From positions 1,240,001-1,304,000 of the forward strand of contig CADCXD010000009.1 of NCBI GenBank assembly GCA_902806575.1: a stretch of 64,000 bases of DNA, given 5' to 3'. Numbering within the stretch: the first letter of the stretch is position 1; each line of letters opens with the position of its first letter. Below the pieces are notes generated by a model, which worked only from the letters and a program-made list of their open reading frames with translations, was not told the origin of the DNA and made no database searches. Both the position numbers and the translations under genes were made by a program. Shown piece after piece: positions 22,314 to 34,795 of the stretch. Origin of the DNA: Jackrogersella multiformis. Its lineage: Eukaryota; Ascomycota; Sordariomycetes; Xylariales; Hypoxylaceae.

Positions 22314-24782
22314 GATGAAAATTGATGAACGAGTAAAAAGCTTAGAGTAGCTAATATAAATAATTCTGGTGAGACTGGCTTCGATGCAGTGACGCTGATA
22401 GGATGTTTACGTAGAAACAATCACGACACAGTTAGGGGCATCTCAGAAGATCTTATACTTCTCATCTTAAACCGTCACAGCCCAAACAGGTAACCAAAGA
22501 AACAAATACAACCCAGCCTGTATTCTCAAAAAGGCACTCTCTGGTCGTCACACTCATGCTTCTAGTGGCCACGGCGAGTCAGCGTTGTATGAAGTGCCGT
22601 ATGACTAGGATTCGGTAAGGACAACTGGTATGCCTATTGGCATCGCCCACTTCATTGTTGAACGTGAAACACCATAGCTGACAGGCTTGCTAACGAGGGC
22701 AATTTAGCCATGTAGTTGAGGGACTCGAAGTACGACATGTGATGCCTTTCTCGTCAAGAAATCTGAACAGCTTCGGTAGGCCATAGAATCCACATCAACA
22801 ACCAATCTCGGTCGAATTCAGGATTCTAATTGACCCGTTGACTTGGTGATATTGACCGCAGTCAAGGTATTTCAGGAGTCAGCGATAATCTTGCGAATAG
22901 GTACAGCCCACCATATTGGTTTCGGTAACCAACCAATGCTTGCGGCGCAGTAGTATTGGTTCCGTTCACTCGGTAGCCAATTCATTCATGTGACGAGCCC
23001 AAACCCTACATAAAACGTTGCAATGCATAGCCATGAGGCCTATGAGGCCCATGAGGCCCATGATACTCATAGGGCTGACTCCCCATACTGTGATTCTTGT
23101 TGGTAGACGTGCTACCTGCACAACAGCCACTTGAACCAGAGTTTCGACTCTCAAGATCGAAGGGCAGACCCACTCGCGCTGTTGACCGAAATAGGGTCGA
23201 CCTGAGTGGCTTACATACTTCGAACGGCCTGAGTTTACTGTCAGTATGTATTAGGAGAGCCAAGTGAATATCGGTATAGGTTAGGCGAGGTGTTACCCAG
23301 CTGCTTGATGAAATTGTATGTTCGAAAACAAATTGCGTAAGCGAAAGACACTTAGCGGTGTAACTTTGCAGCTGTGATTCATCGTAGGTAAGTGGTAAGC
23401 GCCGGTCGGTAGCCTGACTGACCACGGGCCCCGCCGCTATCAGCAACATCTCCTTCCTACAGATTCCAAAAACTTGCTGTGGATCTCGTTGTTTATATAG
23501 ACCTATCCACGTCCTAAGAAGAAGAAGAAGAAGAAGAAGAAACAGACGTTGGTACGATCCGGGTTGCGGCTCTTGACATATGTCGTGGGACTAACAGAAC
23601 ATGCAACAAAGTTGGAGATTGGGATGGTTGGGGTGTATTCTTATTGGGTGCTTTAGCTAGCTGGGCGAAACGTTGTGCTTTGCCCGACATGTTGGAGACG
23701 CAGTTGCATGGATTTGAAGACATGAGATACCAACTCATCGGGTTTGATAGAGGGAGAGTTATAAGTGATTAAGAAGAACGGCCAATAGCTGATTAGCTAC
23801 TCTAATAATCCCATGAGGTATAGCTTAGAGAGACCTATAATCGACCTTAGCTTGGCTGATCATAATATATCTCTTGATTACCTTCTCGAACTTAAGGGCA
23901 CTCTTAAGAGGGTAAGGTCTTGTTTTAGGCTACTACTCCAAGAGCTTAGACTTCTTCTCGCGGAATCTAGACACCATCCTACAGGTATAGGTAGTGTGGT
24001 GAAGCAGACATTAGACAATTCCTTTTCAAATATTGCTGTTATTTTCAGGCATAATGGATAATGGATAATGGATAGTGGAAGACTCTAATTCTTAATTCTC
24101 GTGAGATTCATTGTATGGAGGGTGACTCAAGGGTTTCTAGGATTGATAGTTGTAATTGATAAAATTCAAGCACCTAACCTAACCTAAACTACCTAGGTAC
24201 TTAGACAATTAAAAGGCAAACTAGTGCCTACCTAGGTAATTGATGAATCATTGAAAGGCCGATGTGCCTTACCCCCTGTCTTAGATGGCTTCGATGGTCT
24301 TGGCAATCCATATTCGGCAGGGGATACATGCCACTTGCACACGTTCGTAATAGTCTAGGCCAGGGGCTATCGGGAAGCACGGACAAATATCGAAGCAAAT
24401 CACCAACTGCGTCATAGTTCTTATCTTTCATGGGCCAATGGCAAGCATCTTCCCAGCAAATACAGGGGGTTAATATGAATCTCTAACCTTATCGCGCCTA
24501 ACCAACCAATTTTTTCAACATTTTCAACATAAATTCTACATACACTAATAAAGTAATTGCGTCAGAGACGCTTTGGCCAAATACCCCAAGGAATGTCGTG
24601 AACTATCGACTGGGGAAAATTCTCTCTTTACCTATAAAGCCAATTCCGTCATTCTCTGTCGCTCGCGCCAACTACATCTTTTCATCGTCATAGTTCGCGG
24701 CGGTATCTGATTACCATACCTAGGTGATCGCATTTGGCATTATTTGCTCCAATAAGACGCCTTCATTGATCTTTTCGCTGCT
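22314..24782. other. intergenic, 2.5 kb
   Basis: A 147-codon minus-strand frame (23006-23449) with a TATA-like box upstream is discussed in the findings but not called. There is an (AAG)n tract at 23516-23543, an imperfect inverted repeat with CCAAT/ATTGG cores at 22916-22976, and a few CCTAGG motifs (24192, 24230, 24718). Bases from about 24640 are the probable promoter of the gene at 24783. Confidence 0.55.
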
Positions 24783-25408
24783 ATGGGTATCCTGGGCATG
24801 ACTGTGGGCTATTTGCTCTTCTCTGCTCTCCATTTCGTCCAATTCATCCTGGCCGTAACAGTCTGCGGACTATACGGTGTTGAGCTGCAACGCGCGCGTT
24901 CCCAAGGAAAATACGCTGATGGGAAATGGGTAAGCTGATTCATTTTCTTGTCCGCGACAAGCTGATACATACCTAGGTATGTATCGAAGCTTTACCTACC
25001 TAGGTAGGTAGTCAGAAACGAAGAAGCTGACAACCGGGGCTCTCTGCACAGATTTACGCTGAAGTTGTCGGAGCCCTTTCGGCGCTGACGGCAATCCTCT
25101 ACCTCATTCCCTTCATCTTGCGATTCACCGCAGTAACGATATGGAGTTTTATACTCTTTGTTCTGTGGATCGCGCTCTTCGGCCTCTTTGGTAACATGTA
25201 TATCCACGAGGATCCCGAAGGGAACAGCGATATCCAACGGATGAAGAACGCGGTCTGGGTTGACTTGGCAAACGCACTACTCTGGCTGATTGGGTTCATT
25301 GCGAGCGCTGCCTATTGGTGGACTCACCGTGACCGACGTAGCCGCTTTACTGGCCGTGCGACTCTGGGCCGCAACACCTCAACTCGCTCGACCGCTTGGA
25401 CGGCATAG
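24783..25408 (+). CDS. small four-helix membrane protein, MARVEL-like
   Basis: The product has 167 residues in two exons (24783-24929, 25052-25408), with a 122-nt intron (donor GTAAGC, branch GCTGACA, acceptor CACAG, phase 0). Four hydrophobic segments are spaced as in MARVEL-domain proteins: about residues 5-30, 52-75, 78-100 and 122-145, with a short hydrophilic loop containing HEDPEGNSDIQRM before the last. The C-terminus is basic and Ser/Thr/Arg-rich, as expected for a cytosolic tail. Fungal relatives sit in the plasma membrane or vesicles; no specific function is known. The intron contains two TACCTAGGTA-type palindromes (24970-24980 and 24997-25012). Confidence 0.8.
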
Positions 25409-28400
25409 TCACCTTGAGCTAGTTTTATCGTACGCGAGGGATTGGTGTGGGAAAATTGGGAAAATTGGGAAGTGCGGAAGGTGGAAAACTGTAATGGTGA
25501 AATGGGCAAGGGGCAAGGGATTAAATTGGCGTTGGAGGAGGTGTGAGCGATACCCCGAAGCAAGGCTTTAATTTTTAAAATTCGTAATGGCGGTGATAGG
25601 TATGAAATAATAGACGTAATGGGAGCTATCAACATGATTTTCGAGGCTCTGCGAGGTCTATGCCACGTTGTATACTTGATTTGAAATTCTCGCCACGCCT
25701 ATATGGGGCTATAATAAGGATGCTGTATCGAACTTTATAGGCTCAGCGTAACACATAGTAAGAAAATGACGTTGATATATCAATGCGAACACTGAGGTCG
25801 TGCATTACTACCTAGGTAGGTACCGATGCGCTGAACCGGGTGCATTACAGTTTTAAACCCTGCCAGCATAGGTACCTAGGTACACTATATATACGCAGCC
25901 TTATCAGGTACCTACCTATGTAGGTATCAATTTTATTAGGTACCTAGGTACCTATTATATTAGATACGGGTAAAGGTATGACTCTCTCGTATACCTTCAC
26001 GATCAAATAAAGACTTCCAGGTCATTAGATTGTTAATTCTGTCTTCGGGTCATTCTATCGGTATCTACCTAGGTATCTGAAAAATCTGCATAGTAGTCGG
26101 CGGCAGAAGCGGGTACGCTAGCTCAGAGGAAGGGAAATCCCCGAGCTACTACTACACAACCACTACGTCATATCTCAATTGGGGGGGGGGGGGTTCTTTT
26201 CTTCTTCCTTTCACCTCCAAGGTTTCATTCAAAGGCCTTATTAACAAGAAAAAAAGCCAATCCTTACTTCATGCGCTGGTCTTCACTTCTGAAGAACGGA
26301 AACCTCCAAATTTGTGGCAATTATCATATACCCAAGACCGACAATCATCCTGATAATACATTAATGCTCTAAAGTGGGAGTGTTTCGCTGATCTTTAAAT
26401 ACCCCTGACGGCAATTTTACGATTACCTTTCAGCTTTAAACCGCGTTTGGCGCCTTAAATTTTCCTACAAGGGATTCATATATTAAAGACCCGGTATCAT
26501 CGTAGGCTCCCAAAGGCTTGGAATGTGTGATATGTACGTCGGTAGTTGATTATATGCATATTAGTGTGTGCCAGGGAAATGAGATACCAGAACCTGAATA
26601 CATGTAGTCAATAGTAGTAGTATATAGGTAGTAAAGTAGTAGCTGGGTATAGTAGCTAGGTATCTGGGTATACCAAGGAAATCATGGATGTGCGCAGGCT
26701 TGACAGGAAGAATAATAGACAGGGCTATCAAATCCCTCGCCCGAAAACCACAACCAACGCGGGCGGGAGCGGGAATTGGGACTATTTCGAGTATCGATCT
26801 ACTAGATCGGCAGAGACATATATTTTTCTCCGATAACGTCCCATGCTGAATAGGAAAAGCAACTATTGCTGAGGCTTCAAGTCCAGCTCCCCATTTGCTC
26901 GAGGTCAAGGTTCACTAGAATGCCGGAGGTGTTGCGGGATTCTATTTTAAATGGTGTGCTCTTCAGTTCTCTTCGTTAAAAAGACAAAAAATAGGGGAGA
27001 ATACGTAGGCAACATGGAACCACACACACACATCCTATCAAGTCAGAGTGTGACTATTGAATTTTGCACAATTGTAAACTCCAAACTCGGAGCACAAATG
27101 CTGGGTGACCTATTCCAGCTCTAAACTGCCGATTCAAACATAAGCTCGTGCCAATAATTTAAGACATGGATAGATGCGGTAGCAGAAGCCAGAGGACGTT
27201 TAGTCATTGGATCCCATATAAGTAAATTCACATTCTATATCTCGGGACTAGAGAGTTCCTCCTTGTTAGACTATATTCAACTCATAGAGTAGGTACCCAG
27301 GCAGCCAGGGAACATGTACGTGCCTAGGTACCTAGAGGTAGGTCGGCTGAGGCTGTGTATTACATACCTTAAAGCGCCCAGGTACAACACCGGGGGGCGA
27401 CTTGATGCTTGATGTTCGACACGATACGTTGATCTCTGCAAGCTAGGCTGCTAGGCGGCAGGTTGGGTAGCACATACACTTACATCCATTCGCTATCATA
27501 TGCTGTAAAGGGTGAGTTTTCATGTGTCGTTCTCAGACGATGTAGGTAATCGGCCGAGGATTTTGAGGCAACTTCGGAGGATACCTATAGCGAGGTGTCA
27601 TTGATAGGTTGGATGATGATCATGGAAAATTACTTATTGCGTATGATGTATAATGATACATCAATGCTTGGTTCGGCATGTCGGCAAATTGTTGACTCCT
27701 AAGGCTGTTGGTTTATTATCTTATCTTATGTTTTATATGATAAGCATAGAGTAGGCTATGGCGTACTTTAAATCTTACTATTATCATTTTATCAATAAAT
27801 ATTGCCTTCCTTTTTCCTGTTCGCTAATCTAACGCTGACAAGAAAAGTGATACTTCGATAGGGCTACCCAATTAGAGATAGGTATCACGGAGCTACAGAG
27901 ACAATATCGAAGAAACCTTGGAAGTACTTACTTATGTAGGTAGGTAGGTATCCACCCATAGATGTACGTATTAGTATGTACATAGGTACATTACGTGAGA
28001 TAAAGTTGGAATCTGCCTTCCATTTAAGTACCTACACTACCTTCCTAGGTAGGTAGTAGGTACCTAGGTAGACATTATCTAACAATTCTAAGGGTTTAAG
28101 TATTATTTACAACGTACCTAATTTACTCTTTTGGGTTTAACATATATGGATATTACTCTCAACATTAAACCCTCTCGTTACTACATATGTAGGTAGACTG
28201 TTAGGTTATTACGTACCTAACCTACCTAGGTAGGTATGTGCTTGCCGTTTGTATTTTTACCAATCACATTAAACTATCTCTTCAATGGTTCTTAATTACC
28301 ACGCCGCATTGCCAAGATATCCATGTAACTTTTTATTCTTCTTAAGTGCGTACATCTATGTACATATGTACCTATGACTGATTGATCCTTCTAATGGCCT

Positions 28401-29877
28401 TACTGCAAACCAGGGGCTGTGGTCTTGTTGGATTGGAATAAGCTGCTTGAGCTCAAACTTTCCGAATTTGCAATGCTACGATCCTTCATCAGATCAAATA
28501 TTATCCAGGGTGTTCCAAGGTTTCTGTTTCGGAGGCTCCTGGTCGGATGTTGAATATCGAGTGTCGAATGGTAGCAGTGGTTAGCATCTACGAGCCTACC
28601 ATCTACCACACACACACGCACACACATGCACTCACATAACATAATAGATACCCAAGCTTTCACGCACTTACGCACTCACGCACTCACGCACTCACGCACT
28701 CACGCACTCGTTCACATTTGACTATCACGTTTACCACCCTCCACCATTATAAACATATCCTCTCCTTTTAGATAACAACAATTTTGAACGACCCGCAAAT
28801 TTCGCATTGGATGCCAAGGTTTTTATCATCTCTCTACCGTGTCAACGATAGAGAGCGAACAGAAGGAAGCGGGTCTAGATATTTGCACATACATACACTA
28901 CATATACCTACACTACACCAGGTGGCCATATCCAAGGTGGTCATATCCATGATATCTGTAAGTAAGCTAGGTAATTAATCCATCCTCTCTGCCTGTCCAT
29001 CTTGCCTATCCACCGCTACCTACCTCTTACCCACTCACCCCATCCATCAACCTATCCTGGATATCCGTTCATCAATGAGTGGTCAAATTACCTGTGGATA
29101 CGGTGAATAACCTACATACACCCATATACACACACACACACACCTACGTACCGTACCTAGGGTACTACGTACTACGCCGCCCGAGAAGAGCCAGGAGTGA
29201 TGATCCTCCTTGACTCGAATCGTATTTTCATTTTGATAAAAAGGCACGCTTCTATTTATGTCAGTTAATAATGTAAGATATCAACCCTCACGTTTAACAC
29301 CGCCTACCGACACCGACAGCTCTCGCTAGAGGTAAGACACTTGTTACAACACAACATTGAGCCCCCCCCCCTTTTTTCGACTTCATTGTATTATCATGTT
29401 TGCTTGAGATCTCAACAATCATCCGCAACGAACCGCTGCTTGCTGGGTAGCACGACTTCTGCCTCTTTTATAAAGGACGCAGCACGCCGTTATCTGTTGG
29501 AAGAAAAGGAAGAAAAAAACCAGGATACATCCCTAGGCGAATCCATCGGCACATACGCTAGGTGGGATCCTCAGCTCAACGGACCTGTCTGACATCAGAA
29601 GCCGACCGCATAACGAAAATTTCTTTCAATCACCACGAGTTCAGCTTTCTTTACCTCACTTGAGCTTCGCTTGTCTTTATCTTCGTTGCCCATTCGTGAC
29701 TGGCTAAGGCTTGTCGCCTGCCACTAAACGCGCCAACCCGATCACCCGAAGAGTTATTACTGACCGGGATACCATTTGTTGATTAGATCTACCTTTACCT
29801 GTGCGCTATATCTGGAGGCTGGCTGCAAGGGCGGATTTGGTGGAGTGGACTTCTGGTTTAGAGGGACTGACGATAAC
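25409..29877. other. intergenic, 4.5 kb, no gene seen
   Basis: Repeated TACCTAGGTA clusters lie at 25810-25960, 26070, 27290-27335, 27935-28080 and 28195-28235. There is a 13-G run at 26181-26193, a CA-rich tract near 28608-28630 and an 8-bp tandem repeat at 28661-28709. Short frames on both strands show no family signal. The last 500 bp, with pyrimidine-rich stretches near 29360, is the likely promoter and leader of the gene at 29878. Confidence 0.6.
28661..28709. repeat. 8-bp tandem repeat (CGCACTCA)n
   Basis: About six copies of CGCACTCA (first CGCACTTA) lie immediately downstream of CA-rich DNA. Non-coding. Confidence 0.9.
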
Positions 29878-32024
29878 ATGGCAAGCTTCGGCCGTTCGTT
29901 CAAGCCCTCTTCATATCTGTCTTCCATGAAAAGACGACCGGCGCCACCATCGAGAACCATGTCTAGCTCGTCCGAAGCATCGCCACTCTCCTCGCCCGAT
30001 GTTCGGCAAGACGATATTATCTTCTCGGGGTCCTCGCCGAATTCGACAACGGATAATCCGTATCACAGACAACCCGGAGCATCTCCGAAGCTCGGACCTA
30101 GTAGTGGTATGCTCTATTTTTATGTCTTGTCTTGTGGTTCTTCTTGAAAGCCCTCCGTCACTACTGCGGAATGAGCTGCTCTTTTGACGACGGTTGCTGT
30201 TGTTACTTACCTTAGGTACCTAAGGTATTCTGAGGATACCCTAGGTACATGGGAAGTTCTTTTGGCGGATCTTTGCTGGGCATATGCTATGCCATGCCAT
30301 GCTACCTACCTAGGTATGCAAAGAAAACAGAAGTTCCGTCCACACGGGTCGGATTAGTAACCATGTTCTTTCTCCTACATATATATACCTAGGTATATAT
30401 ATTTCTATTTCTTTTTGTTTGCTTTGTTGTCCCCCTTCGGTCCCCCCCCGCTGGCAAAGTTGCCGGGTCTCCTCTCTACCTGCTTACCTAGGGTATGTAG
30501 GTACCTATGTACGGTGAAGATTGCCATTTTCCGACGTGTGAACGCCGGTTGAGGATTGTGGTTGGTGGTGTTCAGCAAGCCACTAATGCTCTCCGCCTGG
30601 GCACTACCTGCTAGTGTAGTGTAAGTACCAGCCCCCTACGGCGGGAAGGGCGGGGTGCATTTTCAAGGATGGATGGATCCATTAACCATCTGCCCGCTAC
30701 CCGTTTCTTTAGGCGCCCCTACCTACCTAGGTACCTACCTAAGGTACTTAGTGTAGTGTACCTACCTGGGTACCTAGTCTGCTAGTTTAGGTAGCTATTA
30801 GGGGTCTCGAGGGGTCTCGAGTGGTCTTGTGGCCACTAACGATATACCATCTAAGGAACCTTACCCTTAGGACCCATGTTACCCCCCCGCCCCTCTTTAC
30901 CACATCCTTTTTCTTTTTTTTTTGAGTGTGCTCTTTTACATGGTTGCTTTGTTAACTTGCGTCATAAGACATGCTAATAAATCTTGCAACCGATTCAGGG
31001 AAAAAAGATCCGTTGCTACTCGACTCTCCTAGGTCAACACCTGCTCGAACTAGGCCAATTGCAATCGAGCTACCTACAGCCAAGAAAGTTAACAGCGCAC
31101 CTGTTTACACTCCACCCGCACCGCTTTCCGCCCGCGGCGATCTTCCTGGGTGGGTAATGTTTAAACATGTCGGTCGAGTTGGAAAAGATTGGATATCCTG
31201 GCTAACCATCCGTCCTTGGCTTTAGTGGTTATTTCCCCTTGCACGAGGACCAAAACCGAGTCTACTGCCCTCACCCATTTCAGCTTGATGCTTCCAGGGC
31301 TCGCATCAGATCTATAGAACGTGCTGGTCAGTCAGGCTCTCTTGATACCAAGACGGATATCATCACCGGAGCAGCTATGGGACTTAACCCTAACCCTTCT
31401 ACCACCCTTCCCGTCACTATGATCGAACGATCCAACACTCCCGTCGCCAGTTACATGCCGACCGGATCGCAGGACAACCCTTTGCCAGTCGGTAAATATT
31501 ATCCTTCCAACTACGTGAAGAGGAAAGAAGAGAAGAGAAGCAAACAAAACAGTCGACCGCCTACGTCGAACCCTATCCCCTCTCCTCCGATGGCCATGGC
31601 CATAGCTATGGGCACCAAGCCGGAAACCCAGGTATCCACTGCCAGAGACCCCTCCGCGATGGGACATTCGCGCAACGAGTCCGACGCTAAGCGCAGACTG
31701 CAGCAATACCAACGCGATATGATCGCTCAGGCGACACTAGCTCTCAATGGCGGGAACGTCAATGCGGCAACGATGAGCTCGCTGAGGACGATCAGGTTTA
31801 CCAATATGTCAAAGCCAAGTAAGCCAAAGCTGGCACCTTTGGGATCTCCAGGACCCGTGACGCCCATGGAGCTAGAAGGCTCGGAAGATAGTTATTTAGG
31901 AGCAAGAAGTTCGACAAACATCCAAGTCGAAGAGATCGCCCGCGCTATTAGAGCCGAAGAGGAACGCAAACGACGAGAGGGTGCGACATCACCACCAGTC
32001 GAGCTAGGTCCCAGCAAATTCTGA
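29878..32024 (+). CDS. conserved fungal protein with GGYFPLHED motif, function unknown
   Basis: Three exons, 29878-30106, 30999-31149 and 31226-32024, give 392 residues. Intron 1 (30107-30998) is 892 nt, very long for this genome, with donor GTATGC, branch GCTAATA and acceptor CAG. Intron 2 (31150-31225, 76 nt) has donor GTGGGT, a perfect GCTAACC branch and acceptor TTTAG; its removal creates GDLPGGYFPLHED, followed by RVYCPHPFQLDASRARIRSI, which I recall as conserved in ascomycetes. The N-terminus is Ser/Pro/Arg-rich (MASFGRSFKPSSYLSSM) and the C-terminus contains a helical stretch (DAKRRLQQYQRDMIAQATLAL) and a final charged helix (EEIARAIRAEEERKRREG). No enzyme motif is seen. Phases agree throughout. 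Intron 1 is the least certain part: exon 1 alone could instead be a separate short frame. Confidence 0.75.
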
Positions 32025-33163
32025 GTTTGCTATTTTGGACCATGACAGATATCATGCGCTGTTGTTACCGGCCTGCCACGTTGCATTAGCCTTTATATTA
32101 CCCTTTATTCAGTCATTTTCAGTACCACTCTACAGTTAGCCACGGGAACTTGGCGATTCCCCCGAACCCCTGAGCGGAGGCTCAACCGCAAAGGCCTTTT
32201 CCGACCGCCCGAGTCCTGAGATCCTATCGGAACCGGGTCGGGTCCGTCATCTTATGTATCAACCACGCCATTCTTTTCTATCTCAAGAGTTGTACTGCGC
32301 CGGCTGGATCTATTTGTCACTGCATTTGTCCTCGGCCGACCGTTATTTGGCCTACTGGCCGGTACACGCAACGGCGCTCCTAGCCACCATATCTCCTTTG
32401 TCTCACTATGATACCCTCAAGACTGAATGATACGACTACACTTTGCATGCATGGATTCAACAGGCGCAGGAAACGGGGCAATCTAGGTTGGGGGATTGCG
32501 CGGCAGTCTGACATTCATCACATACATATTTGCTTCCCCATATCCTGTACTCTTCTCATATAGACTTTTATTCTCGCTTTACTCGCTAAGGGGCAGCTCC
32601 GGAGTGGGTATTTGTTTATATCTACTATTAGGGTTGGGAGGCGGGGTGGTAGGCTAGAACGCCGAGAGAGAGATGGATGTTATCCTCCTGCTCTAGACAT
32701 AACATAAAACCCCGGCGCGGTTGAATGAGAGGACCTACCTTAGTAGACCGGATGCAAAAAGCCTCCCCTCCTCTCCCCTCCCCTCTCTTTTTATTTAGGG
32801 GGGGGGACGAGAATAAAATTATATTCCGTGTTAACTGCCGTGCCGTAATTCGCATTAATCTATTATTTAGTGGTGCTGACTTGAAGAGCTTATACTGATC
32901 TGAACCGCCGTTTTGATGTCCACTTCCTTTAGGTATCCTACTAACAGTGAAATTGCTCTAATTCTTCCCATCTCATCATCTATCCGTTCATCCAGCTTTC
33001 CCCTCCGTCCAGCTGGGATCTTAAAGACAAACCCCCGTTTTAGTCAATATCGCAAAAATAACATCGATAGACGTAATACATACGTTTAACGTCTCCCACA
33101 TGAGATGTTGATTTATAACGCCTAAATGATACCGTCGAACTGGAATATACTTACCATTACTTC
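32025..33163. other. intergenic between convergent genes
   Basis: 3'-flanking DNA of two convergent genes. It has C/G homopolymer-rich tracts (32763-32810) and no conserved frame. No repeat of note. Confidence 0.6.
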
Positions 33164-34795
33164 CTAAGCTGCTTTACAATAATTTGCGGGAAAGTTGCCC
33201 CTAACGCCGCCTATTTCGCCAACCCACCAGTCCTGGTCCGTGCCTGTTTTCTTCACGATTTTTATCTTGTCGCCCTCACGGAAGGATAGGTCACCCGCGT
33301 TTTGACCGGTGAAGTCGTATTGCGCGACTACGAATTCCTCGGGATGGGTCGAACCAATTCTCTTCGGCGGCGGCGGCGGCGGCTTCTTCTTGCCCGCGAT
33401 GGAGGCTACGCTAGCAGCCGTGTTGAACGAAGTGGTGGATGCTGTTGTTGACGCAGTCGAGGGCCGACCGAAGTAATCCGCTCTTGGTTGAGTCGATCCA
33501 GGCGATACGGATGGTGACAGGCTCTGTCCAAGCCGAGATGCGGTAGTGAAATCAGTAGGGGTGAGGTGGTTATTATTGGCAAAAGACGGTCTTGACTGTA
33601 CTCCGGCACTTGCTTGGGATGCTATCGAGGTAGCCGAAGGGATGCGTTTTGGTCGCGGACCGGGCGGAGGAGGTCCGGAATTACCACTACTGCTTATGAG
33701 CCCAGACGTTGATCGACGAAAGCCGTTTTCCTCATTTGAAGCCGTGGATGAGCTAGGCGGTTGCTGGTCGATAATATTGCTTGGATCATCTGCAAGTTTC
33801 ATAGGTTGTTTGACAGCCTTGCCTATTGCGATGCACGTTATTGATTCGACCTCACGCTTGACAGGTTCATAGTCGGCCGACCACATGGAAACCACATCTT
33901 CCATAGGCGGTGGTGGCGATGGGAAGTCATAATCTTGACAGTAGTTATGAAGCGTGGTATAATAAAGCCCGAGTAGTCTGTTCTGAATCATAACCACTCC
34001 CGCCATGAGCGGTGGCATCATGCTGAACGTCGCGGCCACAAGAGGCGGTAATGTCTCTCTAAGGTGCGTGTCTGAGGTGTGGAACTCCTGTTTAACAAAT
34101 CAGCCTTTATCGCCTTCTCTATCTCGTTATAGTAGACTAGAGTCTATACCTCAGCTGCTCGTACAACTTCGTCTTCGGCCTTTGCCAAAGCTGCGTCTTC
34201 CTTGGGACTTCGACCGCCCTTCCTTTGCAATTTGTTGGCCTTGTCTTGACATCTTTCGTAATCTAATCTCTTGTTTTCTCGTTTCTTGATCGTTTTCCTT
34301 AAAGGGGCGATGCAATCGCGAGCATCCATGGCGGGCTTGATAATGCTCGACTCGATGAGGCCGACTTCGTCGAGCACCTCTGCCTTCAGGTCGGCATAAA
34401 CTTCTTTCAGTTTCAAGGTACGTTCGAGTTGAAGGTCTGGCGTAGGCGTAGCTTGTTTTCCATGGCCATCGGAGGCACCGACTATCGGATCCCAGAGTCC
34501 ATCGTATTCTGTAACTATGCCCAATTGCGCCATAGCTAGATTGATCCAGGACTCCCGCCATGACTTGCTATGATCGATGATCTAGAGACACGAGACATAA
34601 TCAGTACCTAGATGCCCTGAGTCATGGCCGAGTGGCACGGGGTAATAACCGGGTTTCTTTTTTTTTAAAAAAAATTCATACCTTAGCAAGAACTCTATCT
34701 GCATCCTCATAATCGGTTAACAAGACGGCGACCTTCGCGTTGTCCCCTGGAGCTTTGTGGAGCAATTTCCCAAACTGTCTTTGCATAGATTGCAT
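33164..34795 (-). CDS. BAR-SH3 membrane-curvature adaptor
   Basis: BAR-SH3 proteins bind curved membranes and recruit actin or endocytic partners through the SH3 domain. Exons are 34682-34795, 34150-34581 and 33164-34087, giving 489 residues. The N-terminal BAR domain (about 1-250) starts MQSMQRQFGKLLHKAPGDN, includes the basic KTIKKRENKRLDYERCQDK helix, and lacks the usual Rvs161/167 start. A Ser/Pro-rich linker with PPPPGPRPKR and KKKPPPPPPKR follows, and then a C-terminal SH3 domain: VVAQYDFTGQNAGDLSF, DQDWWVGEIGGVRGNFPANY. Introns are 34582-34681 (100 nt, with a T10/A9 palindrome near its 5' end, branch CTGAT) and 34088-34149 (62 nt). It is a filamentous-fungal BAR-SH3 type distinct from Rvs167/Hob1, so I give no symbol. 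Confidence 0.9.

Noticed and set aside
22916..22976. Imperfect inverted repeat with AACCAAT/ATTGGTT cores
   Set aside because: Too short and irregular for a mobile element and no target duplication; may only be CCAAT-box-like sites.
31380..31400. Telomere-like CCCTAACCCT string
   Set aside because: It lies inside a coding exon and is only one to two units; not an interstitial telomere array.
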